Part shown: positions 41,025 to 48,827 of the stretch, one piece after another | Layout: each line of letters starts with the position of its first letter | Position numbering within the stretch: position 1 is the stretch's first letter | Assembly (NCBI GenBank): GCA_036276115.1 | Contig: DATBEM010000029.1 | Location: 1-64,000 of the forward strand | Reading direction: 5' to 3' | Length of the DNA: 64,000 nucleotides | Source of the DNA: Trebonia sp036276115 | GTDB lineage: Bacteria > Actinomycetota > Actinomycetes > Streptosporangiales > Streptosporangiaceae | Program-made: the position numbers and the translations under genes | The notes under the pieces: generated by a model | Told to the model about the DNA's origin: nothing | The model's database searches: none | Seen by the model: the letters and a program-made list of their open reading frames with translations, nothing else

Positions 41025-42502
41025 CAGCCCTCCGTGCCGCTGGTGGTCAGGTCCGCTTCCCCGTCCCCGAGCGGGGCGAGCAGGGCCAGGCACTCCGCGT
41101 GCAGCCTGGCCGCGAAGTCATGCTCGGCCGTGACGCCGGCCGCCGCCAGCGGCGGCAGCGCCGCCGCCAGCAGTTCCCGCGCCCGGCGCAGGTAGGGGAG
41201 CTGGTCCGGCAGGCCGATCTTCATCAGCATGAAGCCGAGGTGGAAGTCCAGCCGGCCGCCCCGCAGCGGCGCCTGGTCCGCCCCGCCCAGCCGCCGGGCG
41301 GCGGCGGCGAAGCAGGCGCCGGTCCACAGCGCGTCGTCGTCGGTGGCGGTGACGAACTCCAGCGTGAGCCGGTGCTGCACGTCGGCTCGCAGGCTGGCCG
41401 GGGAGTCGCGGCCGGCCAGCCGCGCGGCCGCCAGGAACTGGCCGGCCGCCCGCCGCCGGAGCGCCGCGTCTTCGCCCCGCCCGGCTCGCATCTCAGTGAG
41501 CGCCGCGTCCCCGGCCTCCAGGTAGGCCCGCGCCCGCGCGATCGTCTCGGCGCTAGTCCCCGCTTCCGCCCCCGCCTCAGCCCCGGTGCCGGGCACCGCT
41601 CGCGCGGTAACCGCCAGCGTGTCCGCCAGCCTGGCCGCCACCGCCCGGTTGGCCTGCGTCGACGCGCGCAGGGCGGGCTCGGCCCGGTACGGGAGGGACG
41701 TGTCGAAGCACCCGATCGCCTTGCGGACCAGGGCGGCGTCGCCGGTCCGGGCGCCGAGCTTCCGGTAGGAGTTCCCGAGGTTGCTCAGCGCGGCCGCGTA
41801 CGCACCCGGATTGCGCTGCGGCCCGAAGTAGTCCAGCACCCGCGACAGCTCCGCGACCGACTCGCGGTAGCGGTCATCGCCCGGCTGCCCGTCGGTCAGG
41901 TCACCGAGCGACTGCAGCGCGGTGCCCGCCATGAAGTGCAGGTTCGCTCGCCAGAAGTCGCCGATGTCGGCGTCGGCGGCCAGCGCCTGGCGGCTGGCGT
42001 CGACCGCCGCCGCCAGCGCGCCGGAGTCGCCGCCGGCGGCGTTGTACCGGGCCTCGGCCAGGTGGGCGAGCATGACCGCCTTGGCCAGCGCGGGCCGGCC
42101 GGAGGCGACGATCGCGGGCACCGCGTACTCCAGCAGCTCCAGCCGCTGCCCGGCCCCGTCCGGGCCGGTCCCGATCAGCTGCGCCAGCGTCGCCGCGCAG
42201 GCGACCGCCGCGTCCTCGTCGGCCGCGCGCCGGGCCAGGATCCAGTTCAGCTCCGCGAGCCGCCGGCCCTCGGCGGTGCGGCCCGCCAGCATGAGCTCGT
42301 TCGCGAGCTGGTTCAGGCTGGCGATGCTGCCGCGCGACCGCGCGGGCGGCCCGCCGCCGAGCTCCTCGGCCGCCACCCACATTCCCGCCAGCCGCCCCGC
42401 CCCGGCCTCGGGGCCGGTCGTGCCCGCGACCACGGCGGTGACGACCTCGGCCACGTCGGCCGGGAAGCCGATCGCGGTCAGGTCAAAGCCCGGCCCGGCC
42501 AT
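41024..42502 (-). CDS. Helical-repeat (TPR-like) protein, second gene of the kinase operon
   Basis: 492 residues, almost entirely Ala/Leu/Arg helices with TPR-like spacing: LNQLANELMLAGRTAEGRRLAE, YAAALSNLGNSYRKLGARTG, DADIGDFWRANLHFMAGTALQS. No enzyme motif, signal or membrane segment. Three bases separate its ATG from the kinase stop and its own stop overlaps the next ATG, so the three genes are one operon. Probably a scaffold or a substrate-recognition partner of the kinase; that is inference. Confidence 0.8.
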   Translation of the reverse strand: MAGPGFDLTAIGFPADVAEVVTAVVAGTTGPEAGAGRLAGMWVAAEELGGGPPARSRGSIASLNQLANELMLAGRTAEGRRLAELNWILARRAADEDAAVACAATLAQLIGTGPDGAGQRLELLEYAVPAIVASGRPALAKAVMLAHLAEARYNAAGGDSGALAAAVDASRQALAADADIGDFWRANLHFMAGTALQSLGDLTDGQPGDDRYRESVAELSRVLDYFGPQRNPGAYAAALSNLGNSYRKLGARTGDAALVRKAIGCFDTSLPYRAEPALRASTQANRAVAARLADTLAVTARAVPGTGAEAGAEAGTSAETIARARAYLEAGDAALTEMRAGRGEDAALRRRAAGQFLAAARLAGRDSPASLRADVQHRLTLEFVTATDDDALWTGACFAAAARRLGGADQAPLRGGRLDFHLGFMLMKIGLPDQLPYLRRARELLAAALPPLAAAGVTAEHDFAARLHAECLALLAPLGDGEADLTTSGTEG

Positions 42503-42505
42503 CGC

Positions 42506-44437
42506 TCACCACCCCATCTCGGCCAGCTGGTCCAGGCCCGTCCGGGCGTTCGCGTAGCCCGGGTCGATGGCCAGCGCCCGCTCGTAGGCCTCCCGGGCCG
42601 GGCCGTACTGCCCGGCGACCGCGTAGACGTTGCCGGCGTTGAACCAGCCCTTGGCATAGCCCGGGTCGGCCTCGGTCGCCCGCCGGAACAAGGCGAGCGC
42701 GGCCGGCTCGTCGCCGTCGAGCCGGGCCAGGACGCCGAGCGTGTTCAGGCCCGGGGCGTTCTCGGGATCGGCCTCCACCGCCGTCAGCAGGGCCGCCCGC
42801 GCCGCGTCCCGCCGCCCGAGCGTGGTCAGCGTGGTGCCCAGGTTGTACCAGGCGACCGCCAGCCCCGGCTCGCGCTCGGTCGCCTGCTGGAACGCCGTCA
42901 CCGCCCGCTCGTGGTCGCCGGACTGGGCCAGGACGTGGCCGAGCCCGTTCAGCGCCTGGGCGTTGCCGGGGTCGAGGCCCACCGCGCGCTCGTAGGCGGC
43001 GGCCGCCCCGGCCAGGTCGCCCTCGTCGGCCAGCACCCGGGCCCGCTGCTGCCACCGGGCGGCGGTCGCCTCGCTGGCGATCGCGCGGTCGAGGTGGTCC
43101 AGCGCCTCGCGGCGGCGGCCGAGCCGGGCGAGCACGCCGGCGCACAGGTCGAGCGCGGCCGGGTCGCCCGGCGACAGCTCCAGCCACTGGCGGCCGAGCT
43201 CGAGCGCGCGCTCCAGCCGCCCGGCGGTCTGGTAAAGGGAAGCGGCCGACTTGACCCGCCCGGCGTCGGCCGGGGCGGCCCGCAGCTCGTCTTCGGCCCG
43301 CGCCAGCAGCGCCTCGTCCACCACGACCTGCCAGCCGTGCTCCTTGTAGTCCATCACCATCACCATCGGGCGCCGCAGCTTCTCGTCGTCCGGCCGGGCC
43401 CGGCGCATCGCCTCCGCCTGCAGCGCCAGGCCCTCAGCCGTGCGCCCGAGCATCATCAGCCCGTAGGCCCGCTGCCCGAGGTCCGACGGCGCCTCCGGGG
43501 CCGGCCCGGGGGCAGGCTCGGCCGGGAGCCCGGTCAGGTCCTCGAAGGCCGCCGCGAGCGTGCCCGCCAGGCCGGCCGTGGACCGCGGCCGGTCCTGCGG
43601 GCCGGGGGCCAGGCAGCCGGCGAGCAGGTCGCCCAGGCCGGCCCGGTGCCGGGCGCCCAGGGGGCGCAGCGCGGCCATGGCGGCCGCCGCCCCGGTGCCA
43701 GGCGGCAGCCGCCGCCCGGTCAGCATCTCGCCCAGCATGACGCCGAAGCTGAACACGTCGGCCGCCGGCGCCGGGACGTAGTCCGCCGCGGCGACCTCCG
43801 GGGCCGCGTACCCCCGGGTCCCGAGCCCGCCGGCCGGGAGCGTGTCGGCGCCGTCATAGCGGTAGGGCAGCGCGCTCGGCTCACCCGGCCGCAGCCGCCC
43901 GGCCGTCTCCCGCGCCTGCGCGGGCACCCTGCGCGACAGCCCCCAGTCGGTCACCTTCGCGACCCCGTCCCCGGTGACCAGCACGTTCTCCGGCTTCAGG
44001 TCCAGGTGGGCGACCACCCCCCGGCCGCGGGCGAAGTCCAGCGCCCGCAGGACGTGCAAGCCGAAGCGCAGCGCGAGCTCCAGCTCGACCAGGTTGCCGT
44101 CGAGCCAGCCGCGCAGCGTATTCGGCCACGTGCCATTTCCTACGTACTCACCGAATGCGAACACCTGGCTATCGAAGCGATCAACAAAGAACAGGCGGGC
44201 AATGTGCTTGTCGAGGCCAAGCGCGAGCCAGGTGTTGCATTCCTGCTCGAACCTGTTCATCCGGCCGGCGTCGCCCGCGAGCTCCGGCCGCATCGCCTTC
44301 GCGATCAGCACCTCGGGCCGCCCGCTGTCCCCCCGCTCGACCTCGCGCAGCACGTAGACGACGCCCCAGTTGCCCAGGTGGCGGCTGACCACCACCCAGC
44401 GCTCCAGGCGTTCCCCCGGATCAAGCAGCCGAGCCAT
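42506..44437 (-). CDS. Serine/threonine protein kinase with C-terminal TPRs
   Basis: 643 residues, soluble. Kinase domain residues about 12-290: glycine-loop remnant HLGNWGVVY, Lys47 in VLIAKAMRP, catalytic loop HLDLKPENV (HLD instead of HRD, Asp146, Asn151), DWG (164-166) in place of DFG, and GTRGYAAPEV. All residues needed for phosphotransfer are there. Residues about 320-643 form TPRs ending in GNVYAVAGQYGPAREAYERAL and DPGYANARTGLDQL. Unlike PknB-type kinases there is no membrane helix or PASTA domain. ATG 44437 with GGGAGG. Codons 53-109 are much less GC-rich than the rest of the gene. Confidence 0.92.
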   Translation of the reverse strand: MARLLDPGERLERWVVVSRHLGNWGVVYVLREVERGDSGRPEVLIAKAMRPELAGDAGRMNRFEQECNTWLALGLDKHIARLFFVDRFDSQVFAFGEYVGNGTWPNTLRGWLDGNLVELELALRFGLHVLRALDFARGRGVVAHLDLKPENVLVTGDGVAKVTDWGLSRRVPAQARETAGRLRPGEPSALPYRYDGADTLPAGGLGTRGYAAPEVAAADYVPAPAADVFSFGVMLGEMLTGRRLPPGTGAAAAMAALRPLGARHRAGLGDLLAGCLAPGPQDRPRSTAGLAGTLAAAFEDLTGLPAEPAPGPAPEAPSDLGQRAYGLMMLGRTAEGLALQAEAMRRARPDDEKLRRPMVMVMDYKEHGWQVVVDEALLARAEDELRAAPADAGRVKSAASLYQTAGRLERALELGRQWLELSPGDPAALDLCAGVLARLGRRREALDHLDRAIASEATAARWQQRARVLADEGDLAGAAAAYERAVGLDPGNAQALNGLGHVLAQSGDHERAVTAFQQATEREPGLAVAWYNLGTTLTTLGRRDAARAALLTAVEADPENAPGLNTLGVLARLDGDEPAALALFRRATEADPGYAKGWFNAGNVYAVAGQYGPAREAYERALAIDPGYANARTGLDQLAEMGW

Positions 44438-44580
44438 CGCGCCTCCCCGCCCGAAAAGCTCCCGGTGCCCAATCTACCGGGGAATGCCCCTGCCCGGCTT
44501 ATTCGGGCCGGGCAGTTTGCGGCTTTCGCGCCCGGGCACCGTTTAGGCCATAAGCGGCCCGGCGGAACTGGGGGACGAGC

Positions 44581-44928
44581 GTGGATCAGCGGCAGGTGGA
44601 AATCGCGGGCCAGCGGATCGCCTGCACCGACAGCGGCCGCCCCGGCCAGCGGCCGGCCATCTTCGTGCACGGCAACTCGCACTCGTCGCGGACGTGGCTC
44701 CCCATCGTGACCAGCGACTTCGGCCAGCGATTCCGCTGCCTCACGTTCGACTTGCCCGGCCCCGGCCCCGGCCAGTCCGGGCCGGGCAAGGGCCCCGCCA
44801 ATTACTCGACGCCAGGCTACGCCGGGCAAGGACATCGGCTCGGCTGGCGACGACCGTGGCCGCCAGGGCCATCCGGTGGTCCCTGGTCCACGGCGGCCCC
44901 AGCGCCCCGCGCGGGCCATCCCAGGTGA
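44581..44928 (+). pseudogene. Decayed alpha/beta-hydrolase
   Basis: The first 80 codons read as a normal alpha/beta-hydrolase N-terminus (AIFVHGNSHSSRTWLPIV, oxyanion HGN; FRCLTFDLPGPGPGQS). After NYSTPGY the frame loses homology; in another frame a piece resembling the nucleophile elbow (RWSLVHGG near 44870) can be seen, but the catalytic Ser-x-Gly-Gly is not intact and the rest of the protein is missing. Only about 350 of an expected 750-800 bases remain before the convergent phosphotransferase gene. Confidence 0.65.
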
Positions 44929-44952
44929 TGGGCGATCCCCACCCGCACGTCC

Positions 44953-45798
44953 TCAGCCCCTCCCCGTTTCATCCGGCCCTGCCTCGCCGAGCCCCGCCCG
45001 GAGCTGGCGGAGCCACTGCGCGGCCAGCGCGCGCCCGCCGGGGAGCTGGTCGCCCCGGTCCCAGCGCCAGGCCGTGACCATCGCCAGCACCAGCAGCCGG
45101 CACTCGCGCAGCAGGGCCGGGTCGGTCCCCGGGTAGTGCTCGCCTGCTTCCTCGGGCCCGTGCGCGAGGTCGAACTCGACCGGCCCCCGGCAGCACGTCT
45201 CGAAGTCGATGAACAGCGGCCCGTCCCGCGTGGCGAGCACGTTGCCCGGGTGCGGCTCGCCGTGCAGCAGCTGCTCGGCGGCGCCGTGCCCGCCGACCGC
45301 CCGCCGCAGGTCCCGCAGCGCCCGCCCGAGCAGCTCCCGGTCCGCCTCGGCCAGGGCGGGACTCAGGTCGCGGCGCGCGACGAGCCGCTGCGCCCGCCCG
45401 ACCCGGTCGGTGAAATGCGGCGCGGGGACACCGAGCGGGCGCAGGCCGGCATGCAGCCGCCGCAGCGCGCTGGCGTAGCCGGCCGGCGAGACCCCGGGGG
45501 ACGCGGCCCGCTCGTAGTAGGTCCACAGGGTGACCGTGAAGCCATCGCGCTCGTAGACGCGCGGCGCCACCCGGGGCTCGACCGCCGCCACCGGGCTCCC
45601 GGACCGGGCGAGCCGCCGGGCGAGCTCGATCTCCAGCCGGGCGACTCCCTGACCGCCCCGCGCCACCCGGGCGAGCACGTCGCCCGGGCGCAAGCGCAGG
45701 GTGAGCCGGTTGGAGTCCTGCAGGACGACCGCCTCGCCGGCCGCCAGCCCCAGCCCCGAGGCGACCGCCAGGGCCGCCGCCGTCGCCCGCGACCTCAT
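44953..45798 (-). CDS. APH-family phosphotransferase
   Basis: 281 residues from ATG 45798 (MRSRATAAALAVAS). Nucleotide lobe LTLRLRPGDVLARV; catalytic loop LLHGEPHPGNVLATR (HGE for the usual HGD, with the Asn kept) and metal site LFIDFETCCRGPVEFDLA. Similar sequences are annotated as aminoglycoside or hydroxyurea-type phosphotransferases, but the substrate is open. The open frame continues upstream through the 17-bp repeat array, which codes for degenerate TVHPKRQC-like repeats and is unlikely to be translated. Confidence 0.85.
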   Translation of the reverse strand: MRSRATAAALAVASGLGLAAGEAVVLQDSNRLTLRLRPGDVLARVARGGQGVARLEIELARRLARSGSPVAAVEPRVAPRVYERDGFTVTLWTYYERAASPGVSPAGYASALRRLHAGLRPLGVPAPHFTDRVGRAQRLVARRDLSPALAEADRELLGRALRDLRRAVGGHGAAEQLLHGEPHPGNVLATRDGPLFIDFETCCRGPVEFDLAHGPEEAGEHYPGTDPALLRECRLLVLAMVTAWRWDRGDQLPGGRALAAQWLRQLRAGLGEAGPDETGRG

Positions 45799-45831
45799 CG
45801 GTGCCCGCACCGTCGCCCGCCCCCTCTCCCG

Positions 45832-45931
45832 CTGTCGTTCGACCGCACTGTCGTTTCGGGTGCACTGTCGTTCGGTCGCACTGTCGTTTCGGGTGCACTG
45901 TCGTTTCGGGTGCAGTGTCGTTTCGGGTGCA
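45832..45931. repeat. Six copies of a 16/17-bp repeat between divergent genes
   Basis: Units close to CTGTCGTTTCGGGTGCA begin at 45832, 45848, 45865, 45881, 45898 and 45915; copies 1 and 3 are 16 bp and share the variant CTGTCGTTCG-NN-CGCA. A seventh is broken off after GTGTC. The array fills most of the space between the phosphotransferase and methyltransferase start codons and so overlaps their promoters. Confidence 0.9.
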
Positions 45932-46046
45932 GTGTCCCGGCCGCGTACCCCGCGGGGCGCGATCCGGCCAGCATCCCAGATCCGGCGAGCGAAGCCATCC
46001 CGGCGGCGGGTGCCGGGCGGCGGGTGGCCCGTGATAGCCATGGGGC

Positions 46047-46679
46047 ATGGAGCTGGTGCGCAATCCCTTCTTCGCCCGTTACTTCGACCGCTGCGGCGCC
46101 CGGCTGGAGGAGCGCGGCGGCCGTGCGCTGCGCCGCGAGCTGCTCGCGGGGCTGGCCGGGCGGGTCATGGAGGTCGGCGCGGGGACCGGCCTCAACTTCC
46201 CGCACTACCCGGCCGGCGTGCGCGAGGTGGTGGCCGTCGAGCCCGAGCCGTACCTGCGCGAACGGGCGGCGGGGGCCGCTACCGCCGCCCCGGTCCCCGT
46301 CCAGGTGACCAGCGGCACCGCCGCTAGCCTGCCCTCGGTCGACGGCGAGTTCGACGCGATCGTCGTCTCGGCCGTGCTGTGCTCGGTGCCGGACGTGCCC
46401 GCCGCGCTGGCCGAGTTCCGCCGGGTCCTGCGCCCGGGCGGCGAGCTGCGCTTCTGGGAGCACGTCGCCAGCAACGATCCCCTGTTCGCCCGGTTCCAGC
46501 AGGCCGCCGACCTCATCCACCCGCGCCTGATGGGCGGCTGCCACGTCCGGCGCCGGACCCGCGACGCGATTGGCGCGGCCTTCACGATCGAGGCGTGCCG
46601 CGGCTTCCGCTTCCCGCCGGGTGCCGCCCTGTCGCCGGTCGCCCCCCGCATCCTCGGCATCGCCCGCAGGCCCGCGTGA
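46047..46679 (+). CDS. Class I SAM-dependent methyltransferase
   Basis: 210 residues, UbiE/METTL7-like. SAM site GRVMEVGAGTGLNFPHYP, acidic end of strand 2 VVAVEPEPYLRERA, motif with DAIVVSAVLCSVPDV, and post-motif FRRVLRPGGELRFWEHV. The C-terminal ACRGFRFPPGAA segment fits small-molecule methyltransferases of this group. ATG 46047. Stop overlaps the histidine phosphatase start (GTGA). Confidence 0.9.
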   Translation: MELVRNPFFARYFDRCGARLEERGGRALRRELLAGLAGRVMEVGAGTGLNFPHYPAGVREVVAVEPEPYLRERAAGAATAAPVPVQVTSGTAASLPSVDGEFDAIVVSAVLCSVPDVPAALAEFRRVLRPGGELRFWEHVASNDPLFARFQQAADLIHPRLMGGCHVRRRTRDAIGAAFTIEACRGFRFPPGAALSPVAPRILGIARRPA

Positions 46680-47272
46680 ACCACCTGGCGGCGGCTGGCC
46701 GGCTGCGCAACCGGTACAGCGTCATGCGGCACGGGCAGAGCAAGGCCAACGCCCGCGGCATCATCGTGAGCCGGATCGAGACCGACGCGAGCGGCGACTA
46801 CGGGCTGACCGGGCTGGGCCGGGAGCAGGCGCGGGCGGCCGCCCGCGCCTGCCCGCTGCCAGCCGGGACGCTGGTCTGCTCCTCCGACTTCGCCCGCGCG
46901 TGGCAGACCGCGCAGATCGTGGCCGCCTGCCTCGGCTCGCCCCCGGTGGCCCCGGCGGCGGCCCTGCGCGAGCGGTCGTTCGGCTCGTGGGAGGGGACCG
47001 CCGTCGCCAACTACGACCAGGTCTGGGCCGACGACGCGGCCGGGCGCGCAGGCGAGGGCGTCGAGCCGGCGCCGGACGTGCTCGCCCGGGCGACCGCGTA
47101 CGTCCTGGACCTGGAGCGCGAGCACGCCGGGCGGGACATCCTGCTGGTGTCGCACGGGGACACGGCCCAGATCCTGCTGGCCGGGTTCCTGCGGCGGCCG
47201 CCGGCCACCCACCGGAGCCTGCCGCCCCTGGCGACGGCGGAGATCCGGCCGCTCGTCCTTGCGCCCCGATAG
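46676..47272 (+). CDS. Histidine phosphatase family protein
   Basis: 198 residues, phosphoglycerate-mutase-like fold. Catalytic RHG in YSVMRHGQSKAN; second catalytic His in LLVSHGDTAQILL; acid region RERSFGSWEGTAV. GTG overlaps the methyltransferase stop (GTGA), so the two are co-translated. Substrate unknown. The stop codon lies inside the first unit of a 15-bp tandem repeat. Confidence 0.9.
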   Translation: MNHLAAAGRLRNRYSVMRHGQSKANARGIIVSRIETDASGDYGLTGLGREQARAAARACPLPAGTLVCSSDFARAWQTAQIVAACLGSPPVAPAAALRERSFGSWEGTAVANYDQVWADDAAGRAGEGVEPAPDVLARATAYVLDLEREHAGRDILLVSHGDTAQILLAGFLRRPPATHRSLPPLATAEIRPLVLAPR

Positions 47273-47339
47273 CGCCCAGCCCGATAGCGCCCAGCCCGAT
47301 CACGCCCAGCCCGATCACGACCAGGCCGATCACGACCAG
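47265..47339. repeat. Five copies of a 15-bp tandem repeat
   Basis: Units of the type CCCGATAGCGCCCAG / CCCGATCACGACCAG at 47265, 47280, 47295, 47310 and 47325, changing gradually from the first to the last form. Begins at the end of the histidine phosphatase gene and continues into the intergenic space. Confidence 0.85.
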
Positions 47340-47456
47340 GCCGCTCGTCCCGCCGAGCAGTTCCAGGCGGCGCGGGGAGCGGGCCAGCCACGCCCGCGCG
47401 GCATCTCATTACCTGGTGATGAACAACGGGGCGGGATGGTTGGGCGGGCAAGGTCG

Positions 47457-47475
47457 TTAGGTTAGGCTTACCAAA
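47457..47475 (+). promoter_or_regulatory. IdeR/DmdR iron box
   Basis: TTAGGTTAGGCTTACCAAA, 17 of 19 matches to the consensus TTAGGTTAGGCTAACCTAA. It ends at the base before the GTG of the next gene and contains a possible -10 (TAGGCT, 47463-47468), so iron-loaded repressor would block a leaderless promoter. Confidence 0.85.
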
Positions 47476-48495
47476 GTGGAAACCATGCCGCCGCAGCCCC
47501 GCGCGCCGCAGCACCCTACCCTGCGCTGCGCCGACTTGGCCCGGATGCGCGGCGAGCCGCTGGCGGCGACCGCCGTTCGCTACTCCCGCTTCCTGCTGCT
47601 CGAAGTCCCCGGCTCGTGGGGCAGCTCCCCGCTCGACACCCGGCCCGTGGCGGCCGGGGTCGCGGCCGAGCTCAGCCACGCGACGGCGGACGCGGGCATC
47701 AACATCCTGCTGATCCGCCGCCCCGGTCGCGCCCTGCTGGCCAGGCCGGCCGCCGCGGGCGGGCGGGCCAGCGGGCGGCCCGCGGTCAAGGCCTGGGCAC
47801 TGGCCGACACCGCGCCCGGGAGCGAGCGCGTCCAGTGGGGCCAGTGGCGCGACGGCGAGGACCTGCTCGGCCTGGACCTCACCGGTCCCCTCCCGGCCGC
47901 CGCGGGCGACTCGGGACCGCAGCGCGTGGCCCTGGTGTGCACCAACGGCAAGCGCGACCAGTGCTGCGCCATCCGTGGCCGCCCGGTCGCGGCGTCGATC
48001 GCCGAGGGCAGCGACTGGGACGCCTGGGAGTGCTCGCACCTGGGCGGGCACCGCTTCGCGGCGACCATCATGCTGCTGCCGACGGGGGACATGTTCGGCT
48101 GGCTCGACCCCGGGTCGGCCCTGACGGTGGTGCGCGGCTTCGACGCCGGGCAGCTCATGCTCTCGCACTACCGGGGCCGGCCCGGCCAGGCGGTGCCCGT
48201 GCAGGCCGCCCTGCACGCCGCCGCCGTCCGGCTCGGTGAGGACCGCCGGGACGCGATCGGGCTGTCCTGGGCCCGACCGCTCCCGGCCGCGACGCCGGCG
48301 CCCGGGGCTGACCTCCGGGAAGGGCCGGCCGACGCCTGGGAGGCCGAGGTGATCCACCGCCCGGGCGGCGGGCCGCCGGCCGCCTACCGGGTCATCGTGG
48401 CCGGGTCGCGGCTGGCGCCGAGCCTGCTGTCCTGCGCCGATGACAGCCCGAAGGCGGAGACCCGCTACGAGGCGATCTCCTTCCGCCGCGCCTGA
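47476..48495 (+). CDS. Sucrase/ferredoxin-like family protein
   Basis: 339 residues. The thioredoxin-like ferredoxin part has the metal-binding cysteines ALVCTNGKRDQCCAIRGRPV and WECSHLGGHRFAATI. Members bind a 2Fe-2S cluster and several actinobacterial relatives act in siderophore or iron metabolism; the name sucrase is historical. Directly behind an iron box, so expected to be made under iron shortage. The GTG 47476 lacks a ribosome site and fits a leaderless mRNA; ATG 47485 is an alternative. Confidence 0.88.
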   Translation: METMPPQPRAPQHPTLRCADLARMRGEPLAATAVRYSRFLLLEVPGSWGSSPLDTRPVAAGVAAELSHATADAGINILLIRRPGRALLARPAAAGGRASGRPAVKAWALADTAPGSERVQWGQWRDGEDLLGLDLTGPLPAAAGDSGPQRVALVCTNGKRDQCCAIRGRPVAASIAEGSDWDAWECSHLGGHRFAATIMLLPTGDMFGWLDPGSALTVVRGFDAGQLMLSHYRGRPGQAVPVQAALHAAAVRLGEDRRDAIGLSWARPLPAATPAPGADLREGPADAWEAEVIHRPGGGPPAAYRVIVAGSRLAPSLLSCADDSPKAETRYEAISFRRA

Positions 48496-48827
48496 GCGCC
48501 GGGATAACACTTTCGTAATGCCGCCGTCGGCGGATACGCATGTCCGGATCAGCGCCGGATATGTAAGCTCGGCCCTGCAAGGCTCTCCGGGTACCCCGTT
48601 TTCCCGGGGAAATACCATTATCGTAATTGCTGGCGTACCGCGAAGTGCCACGCATCCAAGCCTGCCCGCCGGGCATTTAATGCCCGCTTAAAGGCCTGCC
48701 CGCTCGAAAGGCGCTCTCGGCTCTGGCCCGCTGCCGGTCCGGGCCGATGAGGCCTTTTCGGCCCAGGCCGCGCGCGTAAGGCCCTGGTGGCGAACGCAAT
48801 GGGAATCAGGGCAAAGGGGAGACGGAA
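48496..48827. other. AT-richer intergenic region before the CCC1-type gene
   Basis: About 330 bases without a gene. It holds a 16-bp direct repeat (ATAACACTTTCGTAAT at 48504-48519; ATACCATTATCGTAAT at 48612-48627, 13 of 16 equal, the second with dyad TAC-n-AT-n-AT-n-GTA), a hairpin CGGGCAT-tta-ATGCCCG (48670-48686), and a second hairpin GGGCCGA ... TCGGCCC near 48740-48765. The GGGGAGA ribosome site of the next gene is at the right end. Confidence 0.6.

Noticed and set aside
41099..44710. 1203-codon open frame on the plus strand across the kinase operon
   Set aside because: It runs opposite two clear genes (kinase and helical repeat protein) and has no family motif; its length comes only from the lack of stops in GC-rich antisense frames.
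45799..46041. N-terminal extension of the phosphotransferase through the repeat array
   Set aside because: The extra 81 codons are only the translated 17-bp repeat and have no family similarity; the ATG at 45798 starts the conserved domain.
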